A stretch of DNA of 64,000 nt from Eukaryota sp. TZLM1-RC (GCA_040285825.1 JAUPSS010000007.1:1834689-1898688), one strand, 5' to 3'. Positions 10,089 to 20,960 are shown, numbered from the stretch's first letter. The notes: generated by a model not told the origin, from the letters alone. Program-made: numbers and translations.

Positions 10089-12359
10089 ATGAAAGACGCT
10101 CTCAGCATCATCAACAGATTAGTCCACGATACTTCTTTGTCTAAAGAACGTTTCTTTGTTGGTTTTGAGGATAGATTTGGCGGTGTATTCTTCCTCACTC
10201 TTCACGATTTTCTTGCCTTATCTGTACCATCTCACAGAATTCGCTACATATCTAAAGGAAACTCAATTCTCTGGTCTCGCACAAAACGAATCAACCTTAT
10301 TGGCTCTGTTGCACCTTCTGTTTCTTTATTCTCATCTCCAACACCTGGTGTTCTCTCCCGATGTTTTCCTCCTCATGCAACTGGTAGAAAGAATTTCCAG
10401 TTACCCTTCTTCTCTAACATTGTTTCTTGTAGTGTTGGTGTTCATCATACATTGGCACTCACTGCTTGTGGTAATTGCTATGGATTTGGTCTGAACAAAT
10501 TCTACCAATTAGGCAACAACTACCCCCAAAGCAGCACTTTCAAATCTCAACAACCACAACTACTTCTCTCCAATGTTCTCTCCTATGCTGCTGGTGGACG
10601 TTATTCCCTTATCCTTACCTCTGATCATAAGCTTTATTCTTGTGGGAGAAACGACTTTTTCCAGTGTGGAGTTGGTGATGAAACTTTGATGGCAACCTGT
10701 GATTATTCTGAGCTTAATGAACAAATAGGTCCTTTTGGCAGTGTTGTCATTCCTTCCTTGACTTTAGTTGACTTTTTTGACCCCCATCACGTCATCAAGG
10801 TCGCTGCAGGGGAAACTCATTCCCTTGCTCTTACCATTCTAGGAACGGTCTATTCTTTTGGTAATAACAAGGACGGTCAATGTGGTCATGAAAAGCTTTC
10901 TTGCACCTTTTTTCATGAACTCTCTCTCCCTGAAGCTGCTGTTGACGTTGCTTGTGGAAGGTTTCATTCACTTGTGCTTCTTCAGAATGGCACTGTGTTT
11001 TCTTTTGGGTGCAATGGCAACCTCCAATTAGGAAGAGAGCATTTGCTGAATGATCACAGACCATTGCCCATAGGAGGTAATGTTTATGACCCTTTGAATA
11101 GAATTAAGAAAGACTGCAGAAAAGCTTTACAAATTGCCTGTGGTAGTGAGCATAGTATCGTTCTACTGGAAGGGAATGACGTGATGGTATTTGGTAGAAT
11201 TAATAAGAAGAAAACTGGACCTGTCCTACTTGACTCTCTTTCCCATATCAATGTTGTTCACATATTTGGAGGTTTCTCTGTTATCGGTGCTGTTGATTCT
11301 AATGGTTTGGCTTATCTTACTGGGGGAATATTTGGAGATAAGATGAGAAGTTATAATGAGGATAATTTTGTAGGTTTGGGGTTGGGGTTACGGGTTTGCT
11401 ATTTGGTTTCTTCCTGTTTGAAAGTGGAATGCGTTCAACGACGGTCAAGGGAAATGATTGATGAAAATGAAAGAAAGGGTCTGATTCAATCAATCAGGGG
11501 TGATTTGATTAGCAAGGTTGCAGTTATTTTCGTGTCTGATTTCGGCAAGTTGTTTTCTTTTGATTTACCGTTATTCGCGTGTCGTTTTCCTGATCTTTGG
11601 CGGTCAATCAAGCAATCAGAAACCAATCAAATTGATTGGTTGGTGTCAATTTCACGTGAAGAAGACCAAATTCTTGTTCATACGACCCTGGCTGATGAAG
11701 AGATTGCTCAAGTAGATTCTTGTATTTTTGATCTTGTTTACCACAGCTTGTTTAATTTTGAACCTAGTTCATCTTCTTTTTCTGCTATTCACCCAAAGTT
11801 TAATGTCGAGAATAATGGGTTTTCCAAGCCAAATTTTGCTGATGTTTGCCTTTATTTAAAAGATGATATTAAAGTTTTTTCCCATCGTGCAGTGTTGTCA
11901 ATGTTTTCTCCTTTTTTCAAGGCAATGTTTACCTGTGGCTTAAAGGAAACTGATGAGAGTTTGATTAAGCTTGATTATGTCGATTCTAACCCGTTCAGTC
12001 TCATTTTAGACATTATTTATTGTAATTCTCTCAATCATTCAGATGTTTTTTCAAACGACGAACTTTCTTTTGAGTTGATAGCATCCTGTATGAATTTGGC
12101 TGACCAACTTAATTTTCCATGTGTTGTTGACTCATTAAGCAGGATGGTGTTGAGCTATGTCAACACCAAGAACTTATTGTCCTGCACTTCTCTCGCTGAA
12201 AAACTTGGCTTACCTGAACTTCTTCAGCAGTGTTTGGCAGCAATCACGTCATCATTTGGCTTAATTGATCAAGATGATTTCTCCTTGCTGAGTAAGGAAA
12301 CATTTTCCAGGGTCCAATGTCGGATTCTACAATGTGGCTTTGGGGTTGTGGTTCGGTAA
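10089..12359 (+). CDS. RCC1-repeat and BTB domain protein
   Basis: A 756-residue single-exon protein. Residues of about 100-420 form an RCC1-type beta-propeller with repeats such as GVHHTLALTACGNCYGFG, GGRYSLILTSDHKLYSCGRN, GETHSLALTILGTVYSFGNN and GRFHSLVLLQNGTVFSFGCN. From about 583 a BTB/POZ domain follows (FADVCLYLKDDIKVFSHRAVL, FKAMFTCGLKE), with a BACK-like helical tail. RCC1-BTB proteins are usually substrate adaptors for cullin-3 ligases or scaffolds. The propeller may bind a GTPase or membranes, but the substrate cannot be inferred. The stretch between propeller and BTB (about 425-580) is poorly conserved. Confidence 0.9.
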   Translation: MKDALSIINRLVHDTSLSKERFFVGFEDRFGGVFFLTLHDFLALSVPSHRIRYISKGNSILWSRTKRINLIGSVAPSVSLFSSPTPGVLSRCFPPHATGRKNFQLPFFSNIVSCSVGVHHTLALTACGNCYGFGLNKFYQLGNNYPQSSTFKSQQPQLLLSNVLSYAAGGRYSLILTSDHKLYSCGRNDFFQCGVGDETLMATCDYSELNEQIGPFGSVVIPSLTLVDFFDPHHVIKVAAGETHSLALTILGTVYSFGNNKDGQCGHEKLSCTFFHELSLPEAAVDVACGRFHSLVLLQNGTVFSFGCNGNLQLGREHLLNDHRPLPIGGNVYDPLNRIKKDCRKALQIACGSEHSIVLLEGNDVMVFGRINKKKTGPVLLDSLSHINVVHIFGGFSVIGAVDSNGLAYLTGGIFGDKMRSYNEDNFVGLGLGLRVCYLVSSCLKVECVQRRSREMIDENERKGLIQSIRGDLISKVAVIFVSDFGKLFSFDLPLFACRFPDLWRSIKQSETNQIDWLVSISREEDQILVHTTLADEEIAQVDSCIFDLVYHSLFNFEPSSSSFSAIHPKFNVENNGFSKPNFADVCLYLKDDIKVFSHRAVLSMFSPFFKAMFTCGLKETDESLIKLDYVDSNPFSLILDIIYCNSLNHSDVFSNDELSFELIASCMNLADQLNFPCVVDSLSRMVLSYVNTKNLLSCTSLAEKLGLPELLQQCLAAITSSFGLIDQDDFSLLSKETFSRVQCRILQCGFGVVVR

Positions 12360-12595
12360 AGCTGAATAAATTCTTTTTGGTCGTTATACACAGTTTGAAT
12401 TCATTCATCTAACTAGACTCACTCATTAATGAATGTCATTGTTTTCTGTTTTGTATTTTAACTTTAATTTAATTTAACTTTTCAATTTAACTGATGTGGA
12501 TGTGGATGTGGAGTTTTAATTGTGTATTTTATGTTTTCATATTTGTTGTTGAATAAAAGAAATTTTTATTTAACTGATTTATTGTATTTTTAAAA

Positions 12596-13858
12596 CTTAT
12601 AAATCAACATCTAAATAATCCATCTCTCCCAAAACAAAAACACTAGATGCAACTCTCTCATAGTGAGATCCAAGAGAAAGCAAAGCGTCAGAAACCATCT
12701 TCTACATCCCCTTAAAAACAGAAAACACAATTCTATTTTGCCAAAACAATCTGTTAAAATTTTTGTTAGTTCTTCTCTTTACAATCATTTCAAAATCATC
12801 CAAAAAACGTAAAGCAGTTGGTGCACGTGAACCAAAAAGAGAAAATACAAATGGATACAAATTGTATTTTGCATGCTGTTGACTGGACAATTTGGATAAA
12901 GGTTCATTGTATTTTTTGATTTTGAAATTTTCAGCATTTGAAAGAGGATTTTGAATTTCAGAATTAGCAAGCTTTTCATTCGAGGCATGACAAGGATCAA
13001 CAGACATTACATCCAATAAAATGAAGGTTCCATCTAATCCAGGTAATATGAAATCACCTCTATTATTCTTATGAAAATCATCTTCAGTATCAAACAGATA
13101 TGGCTACAGAGGTTCCAAAAAGGATTCAATTCTATGAGATTTACACATACAATATATTTGGTCTCCTACAGCATCATGAACCTTGCTTCCAAAAATAATT
13201 AAATGTTTACAATTTAACAAATGAGTAATCGTAATTTTTCGAGAACATTTACAAATTGAATTATGAGGTAAATTATCAGGCCAGATAAAGGAACGAAATC
13301 TCATATTCAGAGTCCAAGCAGAATCGGTTAAGAGAGTACCATAAACTTGTGGAATTGTTGTTACTAACGCAGAAGAAGTACTGTCACACATATCTTGTAA
13401 ACGATTTGCAAAAGCGGGATTCTTTTTCTTGGCCAAGCCAAGTCTAACATCAAAATCCAAGCTCTCAAAAATTTTTGACAATTTTTGCTAACGTATTTTA
13501 CAAAAAAACTGTAAATTAAAATGAGATCGGTCCAGAATTTCTTGAATTGATCGGAGAAGCAATTAATCCAGATTTGGGGTGACAACTGTCGAGCTCAGAA
13601 CATAACTCATTCAAATATGGACTGTTATTTGGATCGAACAGAGGATCTTCAGGAAATCTCTACGAGAAAATTCATAAATCAAATTCTTACATCCACCCAA
13701 AAATGCTGATTGATACAAGATAGAAGATTTTGTTGATCCAACACCTCCAAAATTTGCTGCAGAAAACAATTGATTTTTCAACATTCCTGAAACTTTATCC
13801 AAAAAATCAGCAAAGAATTTTGCCCATGTTTGAATTAAATGATTTGACAAACACTATT
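12596..13858 (-). mobile_element. LINE-like retrotransposon, family A, 3' half
   Basis: A minus-strand family A copy covering the region after the reverse transcriptase to the 3' end. It carries GGVGSTKSSILYQSAFLGG, LDFDVRLGLAKKKNPAFAN, CKCSRKITITHLLNCKHLI and SVDPCHASNEKLANSEI. Frames 13850-13611, 13585-13364, 13481-13104 and 13016-12702 are separated by shifts and stops. It is 5' truncated and ends just before the DM10 gene. Confidence 0.8.
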
Positions 13859-13919
13859 TCTGTCCTTTGAGCAAAACTAAGATATTAATTCCGCCATTTA
13901 GTTTGCATTCACTCCTCAA

Positions 13920-15428
13920 ATGCCGTCATCAGTACCCCTTCTTCCATTCTACAATGTTCGCGATTACTCCAGCGAGCGCAACTATTCAAAGAAACACATT
14001 TTTGATTACTCTTGCGCATTGCCAGTCATCCAGAATGAAACACTCAACGTGTCGTCCCATCATGTTGACCTGGACGAGACTGACACTGATTTTCTAAACA
14101 CAATCCCTAAGAAATCAATCAACTCTACAATCTATGGTCAGTACTTTACTCCCTCCTATGACCAGTATGTCCCTGCGTACATTCGCAACGACAAGGTTCT
14201 CCGCTTCTTTGGTTATTTTTTGGAAGCTGTCCATGATTCCCCTCAGGAGACGTTCCGTGTTCGTCTCTGTAAGATCGATTATTTCCTTGTAGACCACACC
14301 ATTCAAGTACTTGAAACAGTCGAAGAGAATAGCGGTCTTCCCCAAGGTGTTTTGCTCAGGCGTATTGCCACCGAGTTGAAACCATCTGATTTGTCTATTG
14401 GACAGGTGGTGACTCTCTATGGAAAGAATATCAAGATATACGACTGCTTAGATGCAACAAGAAAGTACTTTGCTGAGGAACTTTTAATTGACCTTCCTCC
14501 ACCACTTGAATGTCCACTTTCCTCAAAGGAACCATTGTCCAAGTTCAACAGGACCTCCACCATCACCAACACTGGAGCATCAGAAGTTGTTAAATGGAGA
14601 CAAAGTTTTCTCCAAAATGATGGCAAGATTTTACGTTTTTACTGTACTTCAAAGGACCCTGTCACTAGTGAAGTCTTTGATTTGGTTCTTCATTACTATC
14701 TCTCTGATAATACGGTCGAATTAATTCAACCTTGGTCATTTGATGATGGAAAACGGGTTATGGCAAAGTTTTTGGGAAGATGTCGCCTATCCAAGGATTG
14801 TACCCTTGACACCACTGTTACTCCTTCTATGGTTGATGAAAGTGATCAGTTGTTGCCTGTTGACCTTTACGTTGGGAAGGAACTTTCCGTTTTAGGTAGG
14901 ATGGTTTCCATCAACAGTTGCGATGGTTTCACAGGTAAGTGGCTGATCGAAAATGGAATTCAATCAAATCCAGTTGTAGGAGGTTTGAAACAGAGGGAAA
15001 AGGAAAGTTCCAAAAATATAACTCAAACTGATGACGTTCCTCCACGTGAGTTGCCTATTGGTTCCGAAGAAGATTCCCTTCAAAGTGTCAAATTTCTGTG
15101 CCCCAATCAACCACCCACTCAAAATTTACGTAAATTACTTGACTTGGGTGACGTCAGATACAGGTTTTGTGCAAAGTTTTCGACACACTCTCCTGTTGAT
15201 GCAGAACGAAGATTTGTTTTAACTTTCTTCCCCTGTGATGATACCCTTGTTGTCTTTGAAGAGAATGTACCCAATTCTGGAATTGTTGGTGGTCTTTGGC
15301 TGAAGAGAAGCAAGATTGGTAACATTACCGAAAATGATTTGAAAATAGGAAATGAAATAGAAATTTATAAGAGAAAGTTTATTATCACTGATGCAGATGA
15401 ATTTACGAAAAACCATTTAAAGTTGTAA
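13920..15428 (+). CDS. Triple DM10-domain ciliary protein (EFHC1/RIB72-like)
   Basis: A 502-residue single-exon protein with three DM10 domains at about residues 85-185 (NDKVLRFFGYFLEAVHDSP), 228-330 (NDGKILRFYCTSKDPVTSEV) and 405-500 (LGDVRYRFCAKF with FVLTFFPCDDTLVVFEEN). Three DM10 domains in tandem define the EFHC1/EFHC2/RIB72 family, microtubule inner proteins of ciliary doublets. Between the first and second domains are typical linkers such as LKPSDLSIGQVVTLYGKNIKIYD. Members often end in EF-hands; none is visible here and the protein stops right after DM10-3. The N-terminal YFTPSYDQYVPAYI segment matches the lead before DM10-1 in the family. The stop lies 53 bp from that of convergent DIS3. 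Confidence 0.9.
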   Translation: MPSSVPLLPFYNVRDYSSERNYSKKHIFDYSCALPVIQNETLNVSSHHVDLDETDTDFLNTIPKKSINSTIYGQYFTPSYDQYVPAYIRNDKVLRFFGYFLEAVHDSPQETFRVRLCKIDYFLVDHTIQVLETVEENSGLPQGVLLRRIATELKPSDLSIGQVVTLYGKNIKIYDCLDATRKYFAEELLIDLPPPLECPLSSKEPLSKFNRTSTITNTGASEVVKWRQSFLQNDGKILRFYCTSKDPVTSEVFDLVLHYYLSDNTVELIQPWSFDDGKRVMAKFLGRCRLSKDCTLDTTVTPSMVDESDQLLPVDLYVGKELSVLGRMVSINSCDGFTGKWLIENGIQSNPVVGGLKQREKESSKNITQTDDVPPRELPIGSEEDSLQSVKFLCPNQPPTQNLRKLLDLGDVRYRFCAKFSTHSPVDAERRFVLTFFPCDDTLVVFEENVPNSGIVGGLWLKRSKIGNITENDLKIGNEIEIYKRKFIITDADEFTKNHLKL

Positions 15429-15481
15429 ATTACTCAATTAATTAATTTAGACTGTTTAATAAATTTTGTACTTTTTGCAGA

Positions 15482-18103
15482 TTATTCTTCTTCATTTAAA
15501 TCAATCTTTTGAGCAGATTGAATTCCCTCCAAGAAAATTAATGTGATACTTGGTTTCAAAGCATGGGTTCTTGCATGTTCGTCGACCTTTAAGATAACGT
15601 CAACACGGTCAAAAAGAGTAAGTTTCCGACCCCCAACATGAACTTCCGATAACTCTTCCTTCAAAACAAAGTCACTTCTTGCATCAAGCCTAACTAGGGC
15701 TTCAACACCGTATTTAGGAACAAAAACGACAACGCCCTTTTCTAAAACCTTCGTGACAATTCCGTGCTGCTTGGTGGGTTGGTCAAGCAAAAGCAAGGAA
15801 GTAACCACCATCGACATTCTACCTGCATCTTGTGCATTCTTATGGCGGTGGTTCAGAACTTGACAGATTTCCGAGACCCTATCCTTATGAGAAAGTTCAA
15901 AAGGAAGAGGTGCGACTCCAAGCGATGCAGCTAATAGTCGATGAACAACACAATCAGCATACCGTCGAATGGGCGAGGTGAAATGAGTGTAGAGGTCAAG
16001 AGAGAGACCATAGTGAAAGTACTGGGATCTTTCATATTCTCCACAAGAAAAATACTGGGCCAGTGCCATGCAACGAGTGACCTGCTGCTTGACATATTTT
16101 TCATATCTTTTAGGTACACCTTCCAAGCTTTTTGCAAGTTCCAAATTTGATTCAAAATTAAGTGTAATGCCCAGCGGCTTCAATGAAGCTATTAATGAAT
16201 CAAAAGCACTTGGTAGTGGTGAAGGATGCCTTCTTAACAATGCAGTTGAAGGAAAGCTTGTGTATATCTGATGAGCAACAGAGTGATTAGCCAAAAGCAT
16301 AAATTCTTCAACTAAATAGTTAGTTTCCACAGTTTCATACTCGGAAACATCCACTGGTTCACGGGTAATTTCATCCATTGAGAACTTGACGGCAGTGGAA
16401 GCTAGAACCAGAGCTCCATTCAAGACTCGCGATTCTCGAAGACTCAAGGCGACTTTGTTCAACAGTCTGATTGATTCGGTTAGCTCATCCTTCAAACTTA
16501 CATCATCTTTTCTGATTTGAGCTTCGGAATAAGTAAATGCTGCTTGAGATTTGATAATTGACTTACCAAAAGAAGTTTCAACAATCTTAAAGTTGTCGGT
16601 TGGATCCATCACCCAAATACAACTGAAAGCAAATCGTTCAACGTTACATCTCAATGAACAGAGATCCTCAGTAAGCAATCTAGGAAGCATATCTACCCTT
16701 CGATCAACCAAATAAGTTGTTGTTGACCTTCTCCATGCCTCAGTGTCAATAGCTGTGTTGGGGGTAACAAAATGAGTAACATCCGCAATATGCACTCCTA
16801 CCTCAACCAAAGTTCTTCCTTCCTTAACAACATATCTAGCATGAAGGGCGTCATCGATATCCTTACAGCCTGGGGGATCAATAGAACAAATAGGAAGTCT
16901 TGTAAAGTCAAACCTTTTTGATCTTTCTGACTGGGAAATCACGTAATTTGATGGGGGAAGACAGTCAAGAACCGCCTTCCCAAATTCATTATAAGGGACT
17001 TGATGCTCAATTAAAATCACTTCTGATTCAACCAAGCGATTACCTATATCTCCAATCACTCTAACGACATGAGCGGTCGGAAACAGATCAAAATCAGACC
17101 AATCATCGACTCTGACAACTAAACGCTTTCCTACATAATCTTTAGGATTCTTTGGCAGTTTTAGCTTAAACCTCGGCAGGTTCTCTGCCACGGGATAAAA
17201 GTAGACATTGCCCACCATTGCAGATTCAGAAGGAGGCTCAATAGAACCACAAAAGTCCCTTAAATTCCTATTTAAAATAGAAACGACTTGACCTTTATCT
17301 TCGTCCATGATCACCACAACTCTATCTCCATCCATGGCACGATTGACACCATTTCTATCAATCAAATTGATTGGTGTTTCCAACTTTGACCCAGTAACAG
17401 TTCCTTTGAATGGATTAAACCTCGAAGCTCTGAATGTACCAACAAACGCTTTACCTTTACTGACAGCCGACAAAGCAGCAGACTCTTCCACATGAGGGGG
17501 GTAACCATTGAACCTTGAAGAGAAAGAGACACAGGCGTCACGACTTGGAAGAACGATATCAATAGCAGAGGGCATGAATGTTGAAACAAACGAGTGGGTA
17601 GACATTGAGGAAAGGTTATGAAGATTCAGCTTGGAGATGGTAGAGGTGAGTGATTCATCTTCAGTAAGAAGAACTATTTGGGCATTTGTATGGATAGAAA
17701 ACCAATGTAAAGTTGATTGGATGACTTCAGAAGGACTGGAATCTGCAGGGATAGCGGACGGACGGTGATTAAGGTTGGCGAATACATGGAAAGACTGGGG
17801 AGAAGTAGTGACTAAGTTGCGGATACGTTTGTAGACAGTGGCAGAGAGAGTGTTCACTACGGAATCTAAAAGAAGTATGTTAGAGGCATGTGAGCTTTCA
17901 AAAAAGGCCATTTGGGTAGAAATTGAGGTTGCATCTGGTACTATAATAGGGTGTTCTTGAGATAACTTGTTTATTAGAACATCACACTGTTGACAGTTTT
18001 GAATTCCACAAGAGATGTCATCACGAAGATAGCGTTCGTTGACAGACGTACGTATCGTGCCCCGTCTGGTGATTCGGAAAGACGAGTCCACAAGCACACT
18101 CAT
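15482..18103 (-). CDS. DIS3: DIS3/RRP44 exosome exoribonuclease
   Basis: An 873-residue catalytic subunit of the RNA exosome. The N-terminus has the zinc-binding CR3-like motif CGIQNCQQC. A PIN domain (about 50-190) starts with IIVPDATSISTQMAFFESS and contains NILLLDSVVNTLSATVYKRI. Cold-shock-like domains lie around 225-390. The RNB domain (about 395-720) carries the catalytic acidic cluster SIDPPGCKDIDDALHA and the C-terminal HFTSPIRRYADCVVHRLL. An S1 domain follows from about 775. The PIN nucleophilic Asp region is present, so both endo- and exonuclease activity are plausible. It is single-exon, converges with the DM10 gene, and has a Fanzor relic about 40 bp before its ATG. Confidence 0.95.
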   Translation of the reverse strand: MSVLVDSSFRITRRGTIRTSVNERYLRDDISCGIQNCQQCDVLINKLSQEHPIIVPDATSISTQMAFFESSHASNILLLDSVVNTLSATVYKRIRNLVTTSPQSFHVFANLNHRPSAIPADSSPSEVIQSTLHWFSIHTNAQIVLLTEDESLTSTISKLNLHNLSSMSTHSFVSTFMPSAIDIVLPSRDACVSFSSRFNGYPPHVEESAALSAVSKGKAFVGTFRASRFNPFKGTVTGSKLETPINLIDRNGVNRAMDGDRVVVIMDEDKGQVVSILNRNLRDFCGSIEPPSESAMVGNVYFYPVAENLPRFKLKLPKNPKDYVGKRLVVRVDDWSDFDLFPTAHVVRVIGDIGNRLVESEVILIEHQVPYNEFGKAVLDCLPPSNYVISQSERSKRFDFTRLPICSIDPPGCKDIDDALHARYVVKEGRTLVEVGVHIADVTHFVTPNTAIDTEAWRRSTTTYLVDRRVDMLPRLLTEDLCSLRCNVERFAFSCIWVMDPTDNFKIVETSFGKSIIKSQAAFTYSEAQIRKDDVSLKDELTESIRLLNKVALSLRESRVLNGALVLASTAVKFSMDEITREPVDVSEYETVETNYLVEEFMLLANHSVAHQIYTSFPSTALLRRHPSPLPSAFDSLIASLKPLGITLNFESNLELAKSLEGVPKRYEKYVKQQVTRCMALAQYFSCGEYERSQYFHYGLSLDLYTHFTSPIRRYADCVVHRLLAASLGVAPLPFELSHKDRVSEICQVLNHRHKNAQDAGRMSMVVTSLLLLDQPTKQHGIVTKVLEKGVVVFVPKYGVEALVRLDARSDFVLKEELSEVHVGGRKLTLFDRVDVILKVDEHARTHALKPSITLIFLEGIQSAQKIDLNEEE

Positions 18104-18144
18104 TGTTAAAGATATTGTCTATAGAGGGATTGAATTTTTGATAA

Positions 18145-18707
18145 GTTCCATTTTCTTTGAACCTTCCTCAATCTTGGTTCTCAGTAGGTATACAGTATAC
18201 TCGACTACCTCCACCATTTACATGTGCTTCTATTACGGCCAACATATTCAGCGAAGCATTTCGATCTATATTCTACAATCTTGTGCATGATTTACACATG
18301 GTAAGCCCATGACGAATGACCATCTCTTGCCTCATCCATAGCCTTGGATTTCTGCATCACTGGAATTTTTCAACTGTTTTCTCCGCTTTCCTACAGTTGA
18401 AACAACATCAACTGGTTCGAAACTCATCAATTGAAAAGACCTTATAACCAACATTTTAAATAAAATTCTAAAATTTTTTTCCTTTTATAGGTTCTTTGAA
18501 TTTCATGTGTTTTCGTTGTTCCCAGTCTCTGATTCCGATAACTACTTGGCTGGGATCACCAATTACTGATTTGAATCTCTGAATCATTTTCGCCTCAGAT
18601 TTTGTGCGATTAATCTCAGTCCACCATCTTAGTTTCCTAAATATTTTAAGATGATAGACTTTACCAACAATACTATTCACAAAGTTCTTTTGTTTAATAT
18701 ATGCCAT
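18145..18707 (-). mobile_element. Fanzor/TnpB-type nuclease relic 1, C-terminal part, upstream of DIS3
   Basis: Minus-strand frame 18707-18468 reads KSEAKMIQRFKSVIGDPSQV then IRDWEQRKHMKFKEP. Further along, in shifting frames, come VGYKVFSIDEFRTS, CCFNC, HGLTMCKSCTRL and DRNASLNMLA. This order (DEFRTS, first Cys pair, second CxxC, then RDxNAS) is the C-terminal RuvC plus zinc-ribbon layout of TnpB and its eukaryotic relative Fanzor. Stops at W and C codons and at least two frameshifts show it is dead. The remnant points the same way as DIS3 and ends about 40 bp before its ATG. Confidence 0.75.
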
Positions 18708-18789
18708 AAATCTGTAAAACCTGCAACTTTTGCAATTGAATTGGGATAAAGTTGCTTCCCATTCTGCTACTTTTTTTTGACTATTTTTT

Positions 18790-20450
18790 TATTCATTTAA
18801 TAAGCAGTATGAAAACATGAAATACACAATTAAAACTCCACATTCTTCAAATCTGCCTCCCCTACATCAAAACAATTAATTGCCAAAGATTCAATAAATT
18901 TCCCAAAAGAAGACAGTGAATCAGAAATCAGTTTCACCATTCCCTTAAAAATAGAAAATACAATACTGTTTTGCCAGTAAACATGATTGAAAATTCTTCC
19001 AGTTCTTTCCTTTACAACTACAACAAAATCCTCAAGGAAAGCCATTGCAGCCTTATCCAAAGATCCAAGCAAAGAAAAAAGAAAGAGACATAATTTATAT
19101 TGGGCATGAGAGTTTCCATTGAGTGAGGAAATCGGTTTCGCATATTTAGCAATTTTATATTTTTCGCCTGAAAGAAGAGGATTAATTACATCCGAGTTAA
19201 CACAGCTGGTTTTTATTGCTTTCCCATTTTCGATAAATGGAAGATTATCAGTTGAAGCAGAAACTTTTTTGGATGACTTCCAAAAAATGGTGCAAGAAAA
19301 AACAATGAAAAGATTTGATATTTTTTTATGGCGTTCACGGATTCAATTTGCCATTATTAATAGATTACCACGTTTTTTCAATCGAATAAGAGAAGCTTTG
19401 GCTAGACAGCAAGCAGATGCAGATCAAGATTTTGTAGAGGAAATCTTGGTTCAATGATAGTCGTCCCATTAGTATTGAGTTAATTTAATTAAGTGTGCAA
19501 ATTCAATAAATATATTATTATCCGAGTTAATGAAATGTTCGTTAAAAGAATTACAAGTGTTAATGGACATGGCGTCTAAAATAGTAAAACTACCATTTAA
19601 GCCGGGAACAACCAGATCACCTCTTGTCAGACCCATAGAAGTTCTGTTTTAGCGCGTACTATCAATATTGGGATTATTAAGAATTAATTTTGATAACAAA
19701 AGGGCTAAAATGGAATCTACTCGATATGATTTACACATTACATAAATTTGGTCCCTGACGTTATTATGCACTTTACTTCTAAATGTAATGAAATGTTTAC
19801 AGTTCAAAAAATGAGTAAACAAAAGAGGTTTACCACATTTACATGTTAAATGATTGGGCAAATTGTTTGGAAATCCATAGAAATCCATGAAACGCATGTT
19901 TAGAAGTTATTCATTGTTTTTAACAAAAGTCCATAAACAAAGGGAATTTGAGTTACTAAAGCAGCAGCCGAACTATTACGAATGTCCTTTAAAAAATTAC
20001 CGAAAACGGGATTTTCTGTTTTGGCCAAGCCAAGTCTTACTTCATAATCCAAGCTTTCATATAATTTAACCAAATGGTGCTGCAGTTTTTCAGGCAAAAA
20101 CGTAAATTTGGGAGTGATCGGTGGGGAATTTCTTGAACATTCTGAGGAAAACACTGAATCTAGATATCACTGGGCAAATGATCTAATTCAAATTGAAGAT
20201 GATTTAAGTAAAAATTTGATTCACCATGGATCAGCTGAACATCATAAGGAAACCTTCGGAAAAATTCCAAAAAAATTTCCACCTCCGAAAAAAGCTGCTT
20301 TACATAAAATCAAAGATTTAGTGAAACCAAATCCATCTAGATCCGCAGAACAAAATACATGACTTCGAATTAAAGATTCATTTACTTCCAATAAAGAAGA
20401 AAAAAATTTCACCCGAAGTTTGTGAAAATCTACAAAAATCAAGACATACT
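18790..20450 (-). mobile_element. LINE-like retrotransposon, family C, with nested insertion
   Basis: A minus-strand LINE copy of a third family. From 20442 downwards it encodes LDGFGFTKSLILCKAAFFGG, then LDYEVRLGLAKTENPVFGNF, ITCKCGKPLLFTHFLNCKHF, VHNNVRDQIYVMCKSYRVDS and, at the 3' end (19072-18830), LEDFVVVVKERTGRIFNHVY. Frames shift several times. A family B element (19201-19519) is inserted into it, so family B was active after this copy landed. Confidence 0.75.
19201..19519 (+). mobile_element. LINE-like retrotransposon, family B, 319-bp nested insertion with 11-bp target duplication
   Basis: A 5'-truncated family B end lying inside family C in the opposite orientation. It is nearly identical to the copy at 21.97-22.28 kb over the shared part (AFPFSINGRLSVEAETFLDD, RLPRFFNRIREALARQQADA). 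ATCCGAGTTAA precedes it (19190-19200) and follows it (19520-19530). Removing the insert plus one duplicate restores family C continuity, which proves the order of events. Confidence 0.9.
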
Positions 20451-20516
20451 AAAGGGGGAGTTGACCTTAAAATATGAGTGAATTTTCCAGAATAACAAAT
20501 TTTTAAAATAAATAAA

Positions 20517-20960
20517 TCATTCTGCTACAGATTCAGTTATTTGTTCATTGTTACTCAAATTTAATGAGTAATCAATTTCGTGGAAAATGTTGATCGTTTG
20601 AGGTACTTTTCCTCTAAATAAACTAATTGTTCTTTCAGTCATTTGATTAATTATACTGCTGTTTAAATCCATCCTTTCTTGTTGCTCTTCTGATGGTTCA
20701 TAAATGGATAGATCAATCACTCTACCAGTAGACTTACTTATTATGATAAGAGTGTCATTCTTATGCTGTCTCTTATTCTTTTGAATTTGGAACTTCTGGA
20801 CTCAAATCTTCGTTGATTTAGAGTGTACCTGAAATGAACATATTCATCTTTCTCAGGTTCACTTGAATGAGTCATTCCAGTAGCTAAACTGGCAGAAAAG
20901 TAGATTAGAACAGACTTAGCTGGATCAGCAGCAGGAACGGTCATTCCTTGAATTGACAAG
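20517..20960 (-). CDS. Unrecognised possible coding segment
   Basis: A minus-strand frame from about 20790 to 20517 reads KNDTLIIISKSTGRVIDLSI, then YEPSEEQQERMDLNSSIINQ and TERTISLFRGKVPQTINIF, which looks protein-like. Upstream, 20959-20780 reads MTVPAADPAKSVLIYFSAS and THSSEPEKDEYVHF in another frame. A GTACAC...TTTGAG or GTACAC...TCCAG intron of about 28-33 nt near 20800-20835 could join them, but no choice is clearly in frame. The family is unknown. It lies in the transposon island and may be the remnant of an element rather than a host gene. Confidence 0.3.

Noticed and set aside
18120-18440. The repeats upstream of DIS3, ASPL and HEAT-like genes as a simple shared promoter repeat
   Set aside because: Translation shows zinc-ribbon and RDxNAS motifs of a Fanzor/TnpB nuclease, so they are element remnants; promoter activity remains possible but is secondary.
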